From: Paragordius varius | Taxonomy: Eukaryota; Nematomorpha | Assembly (NCBI GenBank): GCA_964247055.1 | Contig: OZ176051.1 | Location: forward strand, 3,534,001 to 3,598,000 | Reading direction: 5' to 3' | DNA: 64,000 nt | In this document: one piece after another, positions 1-12,306 of the stretch | Position numbering within the stretch: the stretch's first letter is position 1 | Layout of the letters: each line of letters starts with the position of its first letter | Notes under the pieces: model-generated | Database searches by the model: none | Seen by the model: only the letters and a program-made list of their open reading frames with translations | Told to the model about the DNA's origin: nothing | Position numbers and translations under genes: made by a program

Positions 1-123
1 GATATTTCGTTATATCTAGAAACAACAATTTAGAAAATGCTTAAATATTATTTATATGCATACAATTTTTCCAAAATATATTCAAATTTAAAAAAATCCA
101 TCCTGTATCTCTCAAAAATGTAG

Positions 124-938
124 AGGAAGTTAGACGATTATGTGAAGAATTAATTGGAAAGATTAAAGAGTTGGAACTTGAACGATATGATTGGGATTCA
201 TCTGTTAGAAAGAACGAAGAAACGGTACATATAGTTTCCTTTATTTTTTTAACAAAAATTTCTGAATTATTTTTTTGACATGTGCCTTGATAAAAATCTA
301 ATTCAGTATTAAAACAAAGGCCTTCTTTTTTAAGAATCGCTTAGTAATATTTTATTTAACCCATTTATATATATATTAGATAAACACCCTTACTAATGAA
401 GTCAATAATTTACGAGGACGATAGTAAGTTTTGATTTAATAGTTACATTTTTTTGGATTTTATTTATGTCTAACATTATTTTTTTGTACGACAGCGTCAA
501 ACCCACACTCAAGAAAATTTCCAAATATGATGCTAAGTAATAAAATGTTTCTCTTTTATATGTAAAAATATTTTAATATTATTACTAGCAAAATTAAAAA
601 TAACTTTATAAGTCAGTCATATAATTTAATATAATGTTTTGTTAGATTTGAAAAAATGCAAAAAAGCACAAAGGTTGAGGCACCCGATTGGCGCGGCGGT
701 CTCAAAAAAATTGAAACTGGAAGATTTACTATGAGCGATGAAGTCGAGGTCTAAATTTTTATATCACAAATCTATATATTTATAATTTTGTTTTAGTATA
801 TATCAATGAACAAATCATAATATGATAAAATAATTGAATATATTATCTTATTATGAAATTAAATTAAAACATTATAATTTTTAGACAAAAGCTAAACCAG
901 AATGGGCAGCTGGCACCACAGCACAAGCAGCCGAATAA
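124..938 (+). CDS. TnI: Troponin I, 3' exons 6-10 (upstream copy, 5' part outside window)
   Basis: Coding exons are 124-224, 380-423, 495-536, 646-748 and 885-938 (stop TAA at 936-938), joined by GT-AG introns in consistent phase. They encode the C-terminal ~114 residues of troponin I, the actin-binding inhibitory subunit of the thin-filament troponin complex. The stretch includes the inhibitory segment VKPTLKKISKYDAKFEKM and the end PEWAAGTTAQAAE. It is identical to exons 6-10 of the complete gene at 19518-21803. Exons 1-5 would lie left of position 1, so I cannot say whether this copy is a full second gene. If the tandem-duplication reading is right, it should have its own 5' exons and promoter. 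Confidence 0.93.
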
Positions 939-2057
939 TAATTTTCCATTTCAACATTTATTTCTATGCAAAATAATATGTATAAAGCATATTTGAGTTT
1001 CATTTCCAATGCTTTCTTTCAAATATTAAAATTTATAAGATTTTATGTTTACATCCCTCCAAATCAATCAACGGATATAGTCATTAATTTTGAATTTATT
1101 TATACGTTTTTATCTGTGGAGGAATATCCAATCTCATTCAAAAGGTCATTATGTGCAATAATGTTTTTAAGGGTATTTATTTAAATTGAATACCTTTTAA
1201 AAACAATCAATATTTCTTTTTATTGTTTTTATCTATCTATCTATCTTTCTCTATGTATAATGGATATATATTTTTGTATATGCTTTGAAACTTAAATTTA
1301 AATTAACTATTTTTAAAAAAATTATAACATCGTGTAACATTGTGTTGTATCTATAAACCAGCCTTTTAATAAATTCCATACAATTGTGATAGCGTAGCTA
1401 GGGGAAGGAAACGAGGCGGATGTACTGTGCACCATAGTTTAAGGGGCGCCGAATTTTAAATTTTTAACTTACTTCAAAAAATAGGTGTTTAAAAGTTATT
1501 ATTTTAAATAATGCATACAACATCACCAGATTATGAGTGGTCCACGGTTTGACATTGATTAATTTTTTTAAAATGCGCAAGGGTTTGCATGGAGGGGGAG
1601 GGGGCGCCAGAAACTCAAGCTATGCCTCTCGCGGGTAATGTTAAAATAAAGATGTTTCATACATCAATTAGCAAGTAAGCCCTACATCTTACAACATTAC
1701 ATACAATTTTAGTATGCCATTTAAATTAGAGCTGCTAAATTATCTTACTTCTATACTCAAATAGTATGCATCAATCTAAAAGAAAATTTAAACGTTTTCA
1801 CGCCATTGTTTAAAAATTTTTATACATAGAATTTTATTTTTACAGCTAACGTATTACTAGAGAAGTCGAGTGCAGAAGCATACTTTGGTGATGGAAAGGG
1901 TATATACATACCTTATCCAGAAATTAAGGGGCACCTATTTTTTAAAATTTTTTCAAGATTATGCTTGATTTAACACCAGCAACAAATAGGGGGCGCTGTA
2001 AACACTCGTTAAGCCAATTGTCCCATATCATGAATAATCAAATTCTTAAGTCATTTC
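939..2057. other. 3' flank of troponin I, no gene seen
   Basis: This is AT-rich sequence after the troponin I stop with a short (ctat)n run near 1233. I see no coding potential; the 72-residue open frame at 966 lies in the 3' UTR region and looks like nothing known. The stretch is repeated at 21804-22922. Confidence 0.6.
1368..1373 (+). other. Candidate polyadenylation signal of left troponin I copy
   Basis: AATAAA lies 430 bases after the stop codon, followed by an A/T-rich stretch. It is the first canonical hexamer I found downstream. The same site is at 22233-22238 in the right copy. Confidence 0.45.
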
Positions 2058-2608
2058 TTACAGTTTATATTTATAAAAATGGAAAGTGGCTTTGTGATCT
2101 GTTTCCGGAAAACCGGTAGACCCATTCAAAAAATGTCAAAAATATAATCATTAATAAATTTCCCGACAATAGTTTCGCCCTTTTTTTGAATTAGGCCCCC
2201 AGTTCGGGCCCACCCCGTGTAAAAAACGGGTTTTTTTGAAAACAGTTTTCCGGAAACGTGTTGGATCATTCGATTTCTTATATGATTTTTATTTACTTTT
2301 GTTTGATTGCGCCGAACATAGCGGGCTCGCTTTTTTAATTTAGGCCCTCTTTTTACCCGTCCCCCGTTAAATGCCATTTCAAAAAAAACCAAGTCCACAA
2401 AAATAATTTTTTGAATCTATTTTTAGCCCAAAGTATGAGACCGTAAAAATTCAATAAGGATTCCATGTATTTCCTGTTAAAAGGCAATAATTTGGGTAGA
2501 GATTTTTTTTTATGTCTGCTGGGTAAGGGGATACCCACTAAAAACTGTCCCCTCATAACGAAATAGCGTGCCTTTAAGGCTAAGTTTTAAACCTATCAGG
2601 CCATATGA
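2058..2608 (+). mobile_element. Helitron 5' fragment (repeated at 22923-23473)
   Basis: The stretch from TTATAAAAATGG through GGAAAACCGG to about 2608 matches the 5' parts of the Helitrons at 15836 (same strand) and 7257 and 27821 (opposite strand). The terminal TC is altered and the 3' half with hairpin and CTRR end is absent, so this is a truncated copy of about 550 bp. Short open frames on its minus strand are repeat sequence, not genes. Confidence 0.7.
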
Positions 2609-2831
2609 GAACAATGGGTGCTTATATGGTAATAAATATGATACCCAAATAAACTGTCAAGTGTCCCAGGCTTAGAAATAATGAATGTCTGCTTAAAATA
2701 TACCGTTTAAATCGAAAAAAAGGTCATAGATTTTTTGAATAGAATTTCTTGTGGCCATTTTAAGACAATAACAAGTTCTGGACGGAAGGCGAATTGGATA
2801 GATATGATTATAATATTAAAATTGTTACAAA

Positions 2832-3300
2832 TAGGGTCGTGCATTTGACTGCTTTTTCAAAAATGTCCCGTCAGACCCAGTCAAACCATGGTCATGACCA
2901 CTTTTTTCTTAAGTAAATATCATGCGATATTGGAGATTGTGAAAATAATGCTCGAACGTCACTTGCGTTTCAATAATGTCATGTTTTTTCTTAAAACTTT
3001 GTATTATACATTTTTTGTTATTTATTATTTACAAATATATTCAACTAAATTTAATCAAAAATTTTGTTTTCAAATGTATTCTGCCACATGTTTTTGGCCT
3101 TCTAAATCTTCAAATACATAGCTTTTAATACTTGATATTTCAAAAAAATACCTGTTTTACATTTTCTTTCATCAATAAATTAATATCCAATTATAAAATG
3201 TTTTTTCATTTTATTGGACTTATATGTAATAATTGCATATTTTGCACAAGGCTTGATTGTTTTGTTATTCGAAATATCTGGATATGCTTAAATGTTAATA
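2832..3300 (+). mobile_element. Fragment of hAT-type element, carries the Helitron empty site
   Basis: It begins TAGGGTCGTGC and matches the start of the element at 27429 (TAGGGTTGTGC), including the segment CAGACCCAGTCA. It reads straight through GTAATAATTGCATAT at 3226-3240, exactly where the 27429 copy carries a Helitron. The similarity fades near 3300. The identical stretch lies at 23697-24165. Confidence 0.7.
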
Positions 3301-3602
3301 AACCATTTGCAATTCAAGTTGGTATTTGAACATTTCAAGTTGGTCCTTGAACAATTCAAGTTGTATTCATTCATTGTTTACCACATGGCCAAGTGAGTAT
3401 AATTGGATGATCTCGGTTTCAAGCAGTCTGATATCCCTGAATGTGGCGCATATTGTGTTAATTTTAAATTTATATACATATCTGAATTGAGTTGTTTAGT
3501 CACAATTATACGTCTGGAAATGTTCCAGAGAAAAATGTAAGCCTATATAGTTTTCTGTTTTTATTAAATAATACGATTACCAATGCTTGTATATCTAGTT
3601 TC

Positions 3603-3628
3603 ATATATATATATATATATATATATTA
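3603..3628. repeat. TA dinucleotide microsatellite
   Basis: This is an uninterrupted alternating A/T run. The copy at 24468-24493 has exactly the same length, which is relevant to the age of the duplication. Confidence 0.85.
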
Positions 3629-4279
3629 GATATACTTATTGTTAAATTTTATTAATACCCTATGTTACAATATCTCTCAAAGATACCACAAATTTCCATA
3701 TTTAGAATGTCGTTTTGAAATCATATTTTAAATAATAATTTTTAAGTGGAGTTTGCCTATCATAACATTAAATTACTTAGTTTTAGAAAGAAAAAGCAGT
3801 CCTAAATGTTTGAAAATCGGCTATAAAACTGAGGAAATTGCCTGGACTAATGTCGGTAGACGTTTGTTTTATAGCTCTGTAATAGCAGTATATCTCGCGT
3901 TATAATGCCAAATATTAAACCATTTATATTTCCTTTGCATGCCTTTCGTTAGTCAATTATCCAGCGGCTACACATGGAGGTGCCGAATTTAAATATACAC
4001 AATTATCTATTACATTAATATTTTTTGTAGGAAAAAAGTTTGTTATTTTTAAAATGATTATTAAATAAATAGTATTTATTTATTTGTTTTAGCATTTTTA
4101 TGATTTTAGTTTTTTCGAAGGCGTAGCAGGCGGTTTGAAACACTTATGATCGTATTCCTATTCTATATTATTGCTAAATATTTGAAGTAAAGTTAAAATT
4201 TTAGTGTATGACTATTTATTGGTGGATATAATTCTAATGTTGATTTATCAAATTATTCACTGGTGATATGATTTTGAGT

Positions 4280-4482
4280 GATTACATTTCAAACCGGTGA
4301 CAATCATTAGTGCATTCATAATCGATCAAACCCAACACAAATTAGTTGTTATAATTTATACTTGGACAAAAGTGTCAAAATTATATCATTCACAAATATT
4401 ATTTTTTAGCAAAATAATTCACTTAACCTGGAGTAAAGTCTCACGTTTAATTAATTGATGCAAGATGCGTAAAAAAATCATT
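4280..4482 (+). repeat. Repeat R, left part
   Basis: A dispersed repeat running from about ATCATTAGTGCATTCATAAT through AAAAAAATCATT. It recurs at 25145-25620 (identical where they overlap) and, diverged and split, at 26392-26573 plus 30640-31100. It lies beside LINE sequence each time. I cannot assign it to a known class. Confidence 0.5.
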
Positions 4483-6780
4483 ACACATAGACCTCTCCAT
4501 GTGGTAAATATAAGAATCAAATTGATTACATATCCTCAAAAATGGAAAAGCTCTATAATCGATACCAAAACAAGCAAAAGCAGCGATTGCTCTAGCGATC
4601 ATGAGCTTCTAATAACCAAAATCAAACTTAAAATAATTAAAAATAAGGATAAACAGATATACAGATATGACACTCGGAACATTCCAAATAGTTTTAGAAC
4701 AGAAACCAAAGATAGATTAGGAAGATTGGACAATGGATGTAGCTCAGAACAATTATGGGGAACGATAAAAAATGTTGTTAATGAAGTGGCAAAAGAAAAA
4801 GTGCAGAGAGTAAAGAGGAAAGATAACAAATGGATATCAGAAAAGAGTATAGAGATAGCAGAAAAGAGGAGAAAAGCTAAATCAAGAGGTGATAATAAAA
4901 TGGTAAAATTATATAACAAAGAATTTCAACGACAAACAAGGAAGGATTACGAAGATTTTCTTAATAAACAATGTCTGGAAGTGGAATTAAATAACAAAAA
5001 AGGATTAATGCAACCAATGTTCCAGAAACTGAAGCAAATGACTCATAAACCTTTTATATCATCACAAAAGATTAAAAAAGAGAATGGCACCATATTGTGC
5101 AAACAAACAGAAGTACGAGAAAGATGGAAGGAATACACCCAAAAACTCTATCAGGCTCCTCAAACAAAGGTGTTACAATTAAAAGAAGAAGAACGTGATC
5201 CAGATATATTAAGAGAGGAGGTTGAATTAGCCTTAAAACAAATTCCTAACAACAAAGCGATGGGATTAGACAATATCCCAATAGAGTTCATAAAAGCTAT
5301 TCCCGTTGAAAAGTTACACCAGTTATGTCAAAAGGTGTGGGAAACATGTGAGTGGCCAAACGATTGGGCATCATCTGTATATCTCCCAATATATAAAAAA
5401 GGAGATGTACTCCAATGCGAGAATTATCGGAACATATCTCTTATTAGCCACGCTAGTAAGGTCTTACTAAAAGTAATACAAAACAGAATGCACAGTATCA
5501 TACAGACAGAAATACCAGAAAATCAAGCCGGATTTATGAAGGGAAAAAGCACAAGAGACCATATCTCAAACATGAGAAGGATAATGGAAACATCAAAAGA
5601 GTTCCAGAAAGAATTATACATGTGTTTTATTGATTACAGACAAGCATTCGATTCAATTAACTATGACTCCTTGTGGGAAACATTAAATTTAATAGGGGTA
5701 TCGTCTCACTTAATAAGATTGATTAGCTCTCTGTATGTAAAACAAAGAGCGATTATTAGAACACCAGCGGGGGACACAGACGAAATACCAATCTTGAAAG
5801 GAGTCACACAAGGGTGTTGCTTATCCCCTTATCTGTTCAAGTGCACAGAAATGATAATGAGGAAGTTGGATGGTAAAAATATTGGAGTAAGAATAGGAGG
5901 GAGAACAATCAATAATTTAAGGTTTGCAGACGATACCACTCTTATAGCTGAAAGTGCAAATGATTTGAAGGAATTGATTGAAGAGATTCGAAAGGAAAGT
6001 TTGAGGTATGGTCTTAGGCTTAATACTAACAAAACCAAAATATTATGTACAGGAAAAAAGCCTACAATTATAATAGAAGGAGTAGAAATAGAAATAGTTA
6101 AACAGTTAACGTTTTTGGGCGCAATAATTTCAGAGGATGGGTCTTCAACTCCTGACATCAGAAAGAGAATAGGATGGGGTAGAGAAGCGATGACCAAATT
6201 AATAAATATTTGGAAAAACAAAAGCGTAGGAGTTGAAACCAAAAAAAGATTACTCTACTGTTTCGTTCTCCCGGTCACCACATATGGATGTGAGAGTTGG
6301 ACTCTCAGAAAAAAGGACAAAGAAAGGCTCATGGCTTTTGAAAGGAGTTGCTGGCGTAGGATGCTAGGATACACCTGGAAGGATAAAATTAAGAATGAAA
6401 ATCTAACTACAGAAATAAAACCTAAAACAAACATCATGGAGATAATTCTAAAAAGAAAGTTAACATATTTTGGTCATGTCATGCGATCGAATTCTCTGGA
6501 GAAAGATACAATGTTTGGGAAGGTAGAAGGGCAAAGGAAACGAGGCCGACCACCGATGAGGTGGTTGGATATGATAAAAGAAGAGACCAAAATGACACTG
6601 AAAGAGCTCAATATAGCGGTTAAAGATAGAAAAAAATGGAAAGAAATAGTTAAAACTATATCCAAAAAGTCGTTTACGACTTAGGAAAAACCAACCAACC
6701 TAAATACTTCAGTCCAAAAATTATCACTAAATATATCATAACCTACTTATAAAAGGAAACAATATTTTTAAAAAAAATTA
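4483..6780 (+). mobile_element. RTE/BovB-like LINE, 5'-truncated, open reading frame to 6684
   Basis: One open frame runs from the junction at 4483 to TAG at 6682-6684. It starts inside the endonuclease domain (only the last block, CSSDHELLITKIKLK, near residue 45, is left). A full reverse transcriptase follows: the PIYKKGD and ISLISHASK block, AGFMKGKSTRD, IDYRQAFDS, the GVTQGCCLSP block and the catalytic FADD at residues 487-490. The C-terminal blocks YGCESWTLRKKD, YFGHVMRSNSLEKD and RGRPPMRWLDMI are those of RTE/BovB ORF2 proteins. The Met at 4465 lies in the flanking duplicate, not in the LINE. The product would copy its own RNA at a nick, but without the endonuclease this copy is not autonomous. 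It lacks premature stops, so it is young. Its 5' edge coincides with the duplication junction. Confidence 0.93.
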
Positions 6781-6782
6781 AT

Positions 6783-6840
6783 ATATGGGCTCCGAAAGTC
6801 CCAAATTATTTTCTCTTCTAAATGAGTTAGTTCTTTAACA
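6783..6840 (+). repeat. Fragment of small inverted-repeat element
   Basis: The stretch GGGCTCCGAAAGTCCCAAAT resembles the left end of the element at 46358 (GGGCTCCAAAAGTACCAAAT). Only this end is recognisable. Confidence 0.5.
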
Positions 6841-6849
6841 TTAAATTAT

Positions 6850-7256
6850 AACACGTCCATTTCAGGCTTTCGATTCGAATGGGGGTAGTTAGATACCTCA
6901 GGTTTTATTAAACACTACAAAAAATTTAAAATGAATTGAAATGGCAAATTGCACTTACCTAACATTAATGAACCGAAGTATAAAAAAAATCATTTATTAA
7001 GACTTGATATTACCTATCTTAAGGTAACGCCTAAAGGTAAAAATTTGATCAACATGACATGTGTGCATTAGCTAAATTTGAAAATAATAAATAAACCTCT
7101 TTTTCTGTACCCATCAATGTTTGTAATGTAAAAAATAGCTTTAAAATTATATAAACACTATTTGCAAAAACATTGATAAAAATGGTGTTGAAGTAGTTTG
7201 ATCTTTTTATTAAAACTTAATTTTAATTAGATAATTCGGCTAATTTATATAATTTA
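6850..7256 (+). mobile_element. MITE family A copy, ends at the Helitron
   Basis: The stretch contains CTTTCGATTCGAATGGGGGT and then GTTAGATACCTCAGG, the start typical of the family found at 13077, 13871, 58799, 59506 and 60689. It then follows the family's internal order (ATTAATGAACCGAA, AATGGTGTTGAAGTAGTTTG). It carries no coding sequence and its right end is cut off near the Helitron at 7257. Confidence 0.6.
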
Positions 7257-9681
7257 CCAGTGTAAATCTCGTGCTGCTACCAGCCCGAGGAAGTCATTCG
7301 GACTTCCGGGGGGGGGGGGCTATTTGAAAAAAGGGACAATAAAATGATTCACACGTAGATTATTCGAAACATTAATCAAAAGTGTCAAAACGTTCATACT
7401 CATATATTGTTTACTGGTGTAAAGGCCCCAAATTGACGGCTACGGAAAAAACCGCTATACTATAATTTTTACTTTTTTGAAAGTAATATTTAATTTTATT
7501 TAACTCGTATGGCTTCTTAAGTTATTTTAAAATTGGCTCCAAAGCCACGACATTTTTGTATGGCGTCTCAGTTTTAAACCGGTAGACCCCTACCCATAGA
7601 CCTATATGGAAAAAGCACTAAGTTTAATTTTTTGCCTTTATATGGAAAATTGGAATCATCTTTGAAACCATCGTTTCATAAGTTATTCGAAAAAATACCT
7701 CAACACTAAATAATCGTTATTTGATGGCGTATATTTAGGGCATAAAGGCCCCCAAATTAACGGGTAATAAATAAAGGCCTAACCTTAATTTTTACCTAAT
7801 TACGGGTAATATTTCGAACTTTAAATGAGCTCATACGGCATAAGTTTTAAATTAATTTTAAAAGAACGCATCTATATAGTGGCACAGATTTTGGCGGGTA
7901 GCTTCTTACCCAGAGGCATGTATAAAAAAGCGTCGGGCATAATTTTTGTCTTTATATGGGGAATATCTGGAATCATAATGTCCATGTGCTCCTTTAAGTT
8001 CTTGGAAACATGGCTCCAAGAAAAAATTGTTCTATGGCGGCGATTTTTCAGGCGTAAAACTTTTCTTAGCGACTCATTGGAATAAACCCCTATACTAAAA
8101 TATTTTAAGAGGTAAAAATGATTTTAGGTCTATATTGAACTTACATAGTCTCATATGTTTTATGAAATTTGGCTCCAAAGACATGCTGTATCGATATAAA
8201 GACGCATTTTTGCACTATAGTCCCCTCAGAGCCTATTTAACCGCTAGTTTAAAAAATCCGCTCGAATTTAATTTTTGCCTTTTTACGGGTAAATTTCAGG
8301 CCCTTATAAAACTTATTTGGCCTGATTTCTGAAAATTAACTTCTAAAACACGCAATTTTGATATGGTGGCGCAATTTTAGGCTGATAGCTCCCTACGCAG
8401 AGGCCAATATAAAAAAGACGTTCGATAATATCTTTTGCCTTTATGCTCTTAATAGTTTATGGAAGAATGGCTTCAAAACCAAATAATAGTTCAATAATAG
8501 CGCATTTTTTGGGGCGTAAAGGGCTTAATTAACGGCTAATTTTAAAAACTGCTCGACTTATATTATTGTCTTTTTTCGGGTAATATTTTAGACACGGATT
8601 GAACTCATATGGCATGATAGGTTTTTTAAAATTTAGCCCCATAGGCACATCGATAAAACGGATCAGTTTTTAGCGGGTAGCTCCTTACCCGGCACAATAT
8701 AAAAAAAAACGCACGACTAAAGTTTTTGCCTTTTAACAGGGAATACCTTGAATCCTTATTGAATTTTTACGGTATCATACCTTGGGCGAAAAATAGATTC
8801 AAAAAATTATTTTTGTGGACTTATTTTTAGAAAAAGTGACATTTTACGGAAGAGTGGGTTAAAAAGGGCCTAAATTAAAAAAGCGAGCCGACTATGTTGG
8901 GGGCAATCGAAAAAAAGTAAAAGAAACCGAATGGTCCAACACGTTTTGGAAAATTGTCTCAACACGATTTTTGTGGACTTGTTTTCAAAAAAACCCGTTT
9001 CTTTACACGGAGTGGGCTCTAACTGGGGGCCTAATTCAAAAAACGGGCGGAGCTAGTGTCGGGCCATTCATTAATGATTATATTTTTGTTATTTGGATTT
9101 GAATGGGTTTACCGGTTTTCCGGAAACATATCACAAAGCCACACGACGAATCAGTTTTTAGCGGGTAGCTCCTTACCTAGCAACTATTATCAAAGAAACA
9201 CTTGACTAAAATTTTTGCCTTTTAACAGGGAATACGTGAAATCCATATTGAATTTTTACGGTCTCATACCTAAGGCGAAAAATAGATTTAAAAAAATTAT
9301 TTTTGTGGACTTTGTTTTTTGAAAAAATGGCATTTTACGGGGGGAGCGGGTAAAAAGAGGGCCTAAATTAAAAAGCGAAACGAATATGTTCGGCGCTATC
9401 GAAAATAAGTAAACAAAAATTATATTTGAAATTGAATGGTCCAACACGTTCCTCAGAAAATTGTCTCAAAGACACGATTTTTGTGGACTTCCGTTTTCAA
9501 AAAAACGCGTTATTCACACGGGGTGGGCCCGAACTGGGGGCCTATTTCAAAAAAGGGCGAAGCTATTGTCGGGGCATTCATTAAAGATTATATTTTTTCG
9601 AAGTTTGGATTTGAATGGGTCTACCGGTTTTCCGGTACCAGATCACAAAGCCAGCATTTTCCATTTTTATAAATATATAGA
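7257..9681 (-). mobile_element. Non-autonomous Helitron with internal tandem repeats
   Basis: Read on the minus strand it starts with TC at 9681-9680 (TCTATATATTTATAAAAATG) and ends with CTGG at 7260-7257. A GCTG/CAGC stem lies about 12 bases before the end, preceded by a palindrome around GGACTTCC. Flanking bases are A and T, as for the A^T target of canonical Helitrons. The interior is a degenerate array in which the block GCGGGTAGCTCCTTACC recurs roughly every 300-500 bases. No Rep/helicase gene is present, so it would depend on an autonomous relative. Short open frames at 7825, 8135, 9256, 9436 and 9461 are phases of the array. Confidence 0.82.
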
Positions 9682-10375
9682 TAAAACAATAAATATTAAT
9701 TACATGTATCAAAAAAATTTATTTAATGTATCATTTATGAAACATATTAATCATTTAGTCAATTGTAATCACCAGTGATATGGTTGGAATGCAGAAGCCA
9801 AAAATAATTCCCCGCAATTTAACTATGGTCTCATTAAGGGCCTCAATAGCATTTTCCGACGAAGATTATTTTCAGGTTCTTTTTCGGGAACGAAATCTAT
9901 TATATATTTCAACATAAATAAAGGGTGGGGATTATTAAAGTATTTACTATCGAATATTTATAACGAATGTAAAAAATCGATTTTATAAAAAATTTTTTTT
10001 AAATTAGTATGCTGGTAAATCAGACGTTTGGCGCTTAATTGAGGTAAGTAGGGGTCGATTGTACAGAAAAAGTTATTTTTTATTAAGTAAATACCAACGT
10101 AACAAATGAGTAAAAAATACAAACATCCAAAATAATGGGATGATTTGTGAGATTTTAAAAGAGTGTTTATATTATAATTCTTAAATCGGAATCAAAGGAA
10201 CCGTACTTAAACAATTAAACATTTACGTCGTAAAGCATAAGACTCGGTATTATCTTTTTTAAATTAAAACCGGTCCGCTTCTTAAAAATTACTTATAGAA
10301 TTGCTTTTACATAGATGAAATAGTTTATATTTTGTAGTCATATATATATTTTTTATATTTTCACATATATAAATT
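9682..10375. other. Intergenic stretch, nothing recognised
   Basis: AT-rich sequence with no open frame that I recognise and no clear repeat ends. Confidence 0.5.
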
Positions 10376-10378
10376 CAA

Positions 10379-10860
10379 CTAACAACGCACATTGGTGAAA
10401 ATTAAATTTTTTTGCGAAAATTTACATTTCAAATCACATAATTGATATTGATTTAGAAGACCTTTGGTTGCCACAATCGTAAATACTAAAACATTTACAT
10501 TATTAAATTTTTCATAGTTACAATGGATAATTACTTGACATCTTGCGTTATATGATTGAAAAAAAACGGATTTGTTTGGCAAATTATTTTATCAACTATC
10601 AGATTTTATGGATACTGCTTAGCAGGTTTTAAATAATATTTAAGAATGCAGTTTTTCTGAGAAGTGCTTTTTCAATAGCTTGATTTTCGATTGGCGAATA
10701 TCTAAATTGCATATTTGATAGTTCATGTGAAGCATAGTAAAATGTCTTTACATTTGCTTTTTTAGACGAAGCCACGGTGGAGTTGCATATCAAACAAATA
10801 CATTTATCATTATTAGTTATAAAAAAAATCTTCTTCCATTCATTTCTAATAACGTGATAT
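10379..10860 (-). pseudogene. hAT-type BED zinc-finger transposase fragment
   Basis: On the minus strand, from about 10850 to 10630, the translation contains RNEWKKIFFI and KCICLICNSTVASSKKANVK. That is the BED-finger start of the hAT-derived protein group that includes FAM200/ZBED-like proteins (pattern W..(Y)FF....K..CLIC..T.A..K..N.K.H). The finger's histidine pair is not conserved. Beyond 10625 the frame breaks repeatedly although short matches continue (FAKQIRFFS at about 10575). It is the decayed N-terminal part of a transposase; the catalytic core is not visible. Confidence 0.6.
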
Positions 10861-10869
10861 TTTATTAAT

Positions 10870-12300
10870 TTACCTTATATTTTTAATCATACAAAAATAT
10901 AAGGTTAGAGGATACCAGCTTCTGTTTTGTTGTTAAATTTAACATCACAAATAATTTAAAGTTCGAATAAAATACATGTGATTAAATAAATATATTAATG
11001 ATAAGTTAACTTATTAAATATAAATTTTTGTTAATGAGTAAATTTTTTCAAACACAAAATAAAACAATATGAATTTTGTGGAATAAAATTTTTAAAAACT
11101 ATTTTTTTTCTTTTTTTAAACCGCGGTCGACTGTTTGGCCACCCCTGCTGTATACTTTTATTTGGTAATAAATTAAAAAATTTGTGCAAGTCAAAAAATA
11201 TTTGTGAAAGAATTAAAAAAAAACAATAGCTGTAAGATTTTCGTCGCCTTTCACCCACACTTATTTATTTTTTTATAATAAATATCATAGTTTTCGTTAT
11301 TGTTTTTTCCATTTTTAACAAATATTTTTTACAACTTGCACAACTTTTTTTATGTTAGTACCAAATAAATGTATACACCACTGTAATCATTCCTTATTTG
11401 AGCCTGCATACTGATATTGACATTTAAAATTAAAAATTGGCATTGAATAATAATATATCTTGAGAATTCTAATTTCCAAAAAGCTCTTTAATTATAAAGT
11501 AATGAATTGAATGATTAGTTAATTGATAATTTATAGATTATAAGACCCATGGCGATAGATTAATCAATGATGTCATTAAACAGTTATAGTGATATCATCC
11601 GTTTTGAGTTGTTGTGTTATGTCATTAAATAATAGTGGAATCATCCATATTGGAAGTTATTTCTTCCATTGCATTGCTATTTCAATTATTAACTATTTGA
11701 CGACTATATTTCCAATAATTATTGTAACTTGAATTAAAATTGACCCTCGGAAAAATGTATCAATTTTTGATTGAAACAGAGATTTAGTATTCCAGCTTTC
11801 ATATGCGAAAATAATACAATTTGTTACGGCATCGTTCATGGTTTTATTAATTTTAGACAGAAAAAAATAATTCCCAATGGTTTTAAAAAATATTTGGATT
11901 AAATGATGTTTTATTTTTCATGTTTATGATTGAGTCCAGGGAAAATCATAAAAAATTAATTCACAAAATACCAGTTTTGGATTACTTTTATAGGCTAAAA
12001 TTTTTTAATTAAAAAAAATACATTGTGAAAAAATCAAAATGCGCCTGAGCTGGTCTCCTCTATATAGCAAGCTTGTAATAAAACAGTATTTTTAAGTAAT
12101 TTCAACTTAATTTATATATTCAATTTATACATAAAAAAATTTAAACGATAAATAATTATAGTTTACTGGTTAATAAATGCAAAAATAATAAAATCAAATT
12201 TATATATACTTAAAATACTACATACATTTAGTATTAATCATTTAATTGACCCAGAGTTGTTTAAAATTAACCAACAATCAATAGTTGTTTTACTATAAAT
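10870..12300. other. Intergenic stretch, nothing recognised
   Basis: AT-rich, non-repetitive at the scale I can see. The 75-residue minus-strand frame at 11031-11258 shows no known motif. Confidence 0.45.
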
Positions 12301-12306
12301 ATATTT

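Larger units (their letters stand above)
1..4482. repeat. Direct duplicate, left copy (identical to 20866-25347)
   Basis: Every stretch compared with 20866-25347 is identical at an offset of 20,865, including the TA microsatellite at 3603-3628 and all intron and intergenic sequence. Identity ends at 4482/25347, where this copy enters a LINE and the other continues in repeat R. The left limit is outside the window. The block carries troponin I exons 6-10, a Helitron 5' fragment and a hAT-type fragment. Geometry fits a tandem duplication with a unit of 4483-25347; a duplicated assembly segment is equally possible. Confidence 0.97.

Noticed and set aside
966-1184. A 72-residue gene after troponin I (also at 21831)
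   Set aside because: It lies in the 3' UTR before the polyadenylation signal and has no recognisable feature; being doubled only reflects the large duplicate.
4465-4482. Met at 4465 as start codon of the LINE protein
   Set aside because: These bases belong to the duplicated flank and also occur at 25330 without the LINE; LINE sequence starts at 4483.
5829-6242. Minus-strand 137-residue frame inside the LINE
   Set aside because: It is the shadow of the reverse transcriptase reading frame.
7825-9778. Several 60-105 aa open frames at 7825, 8135, 9256, 9436 and 9461 as genes
   Set aside because: They are phases of the Helitron repeat array and recur in other copies with different frames; no motif or codon constraint is visible.
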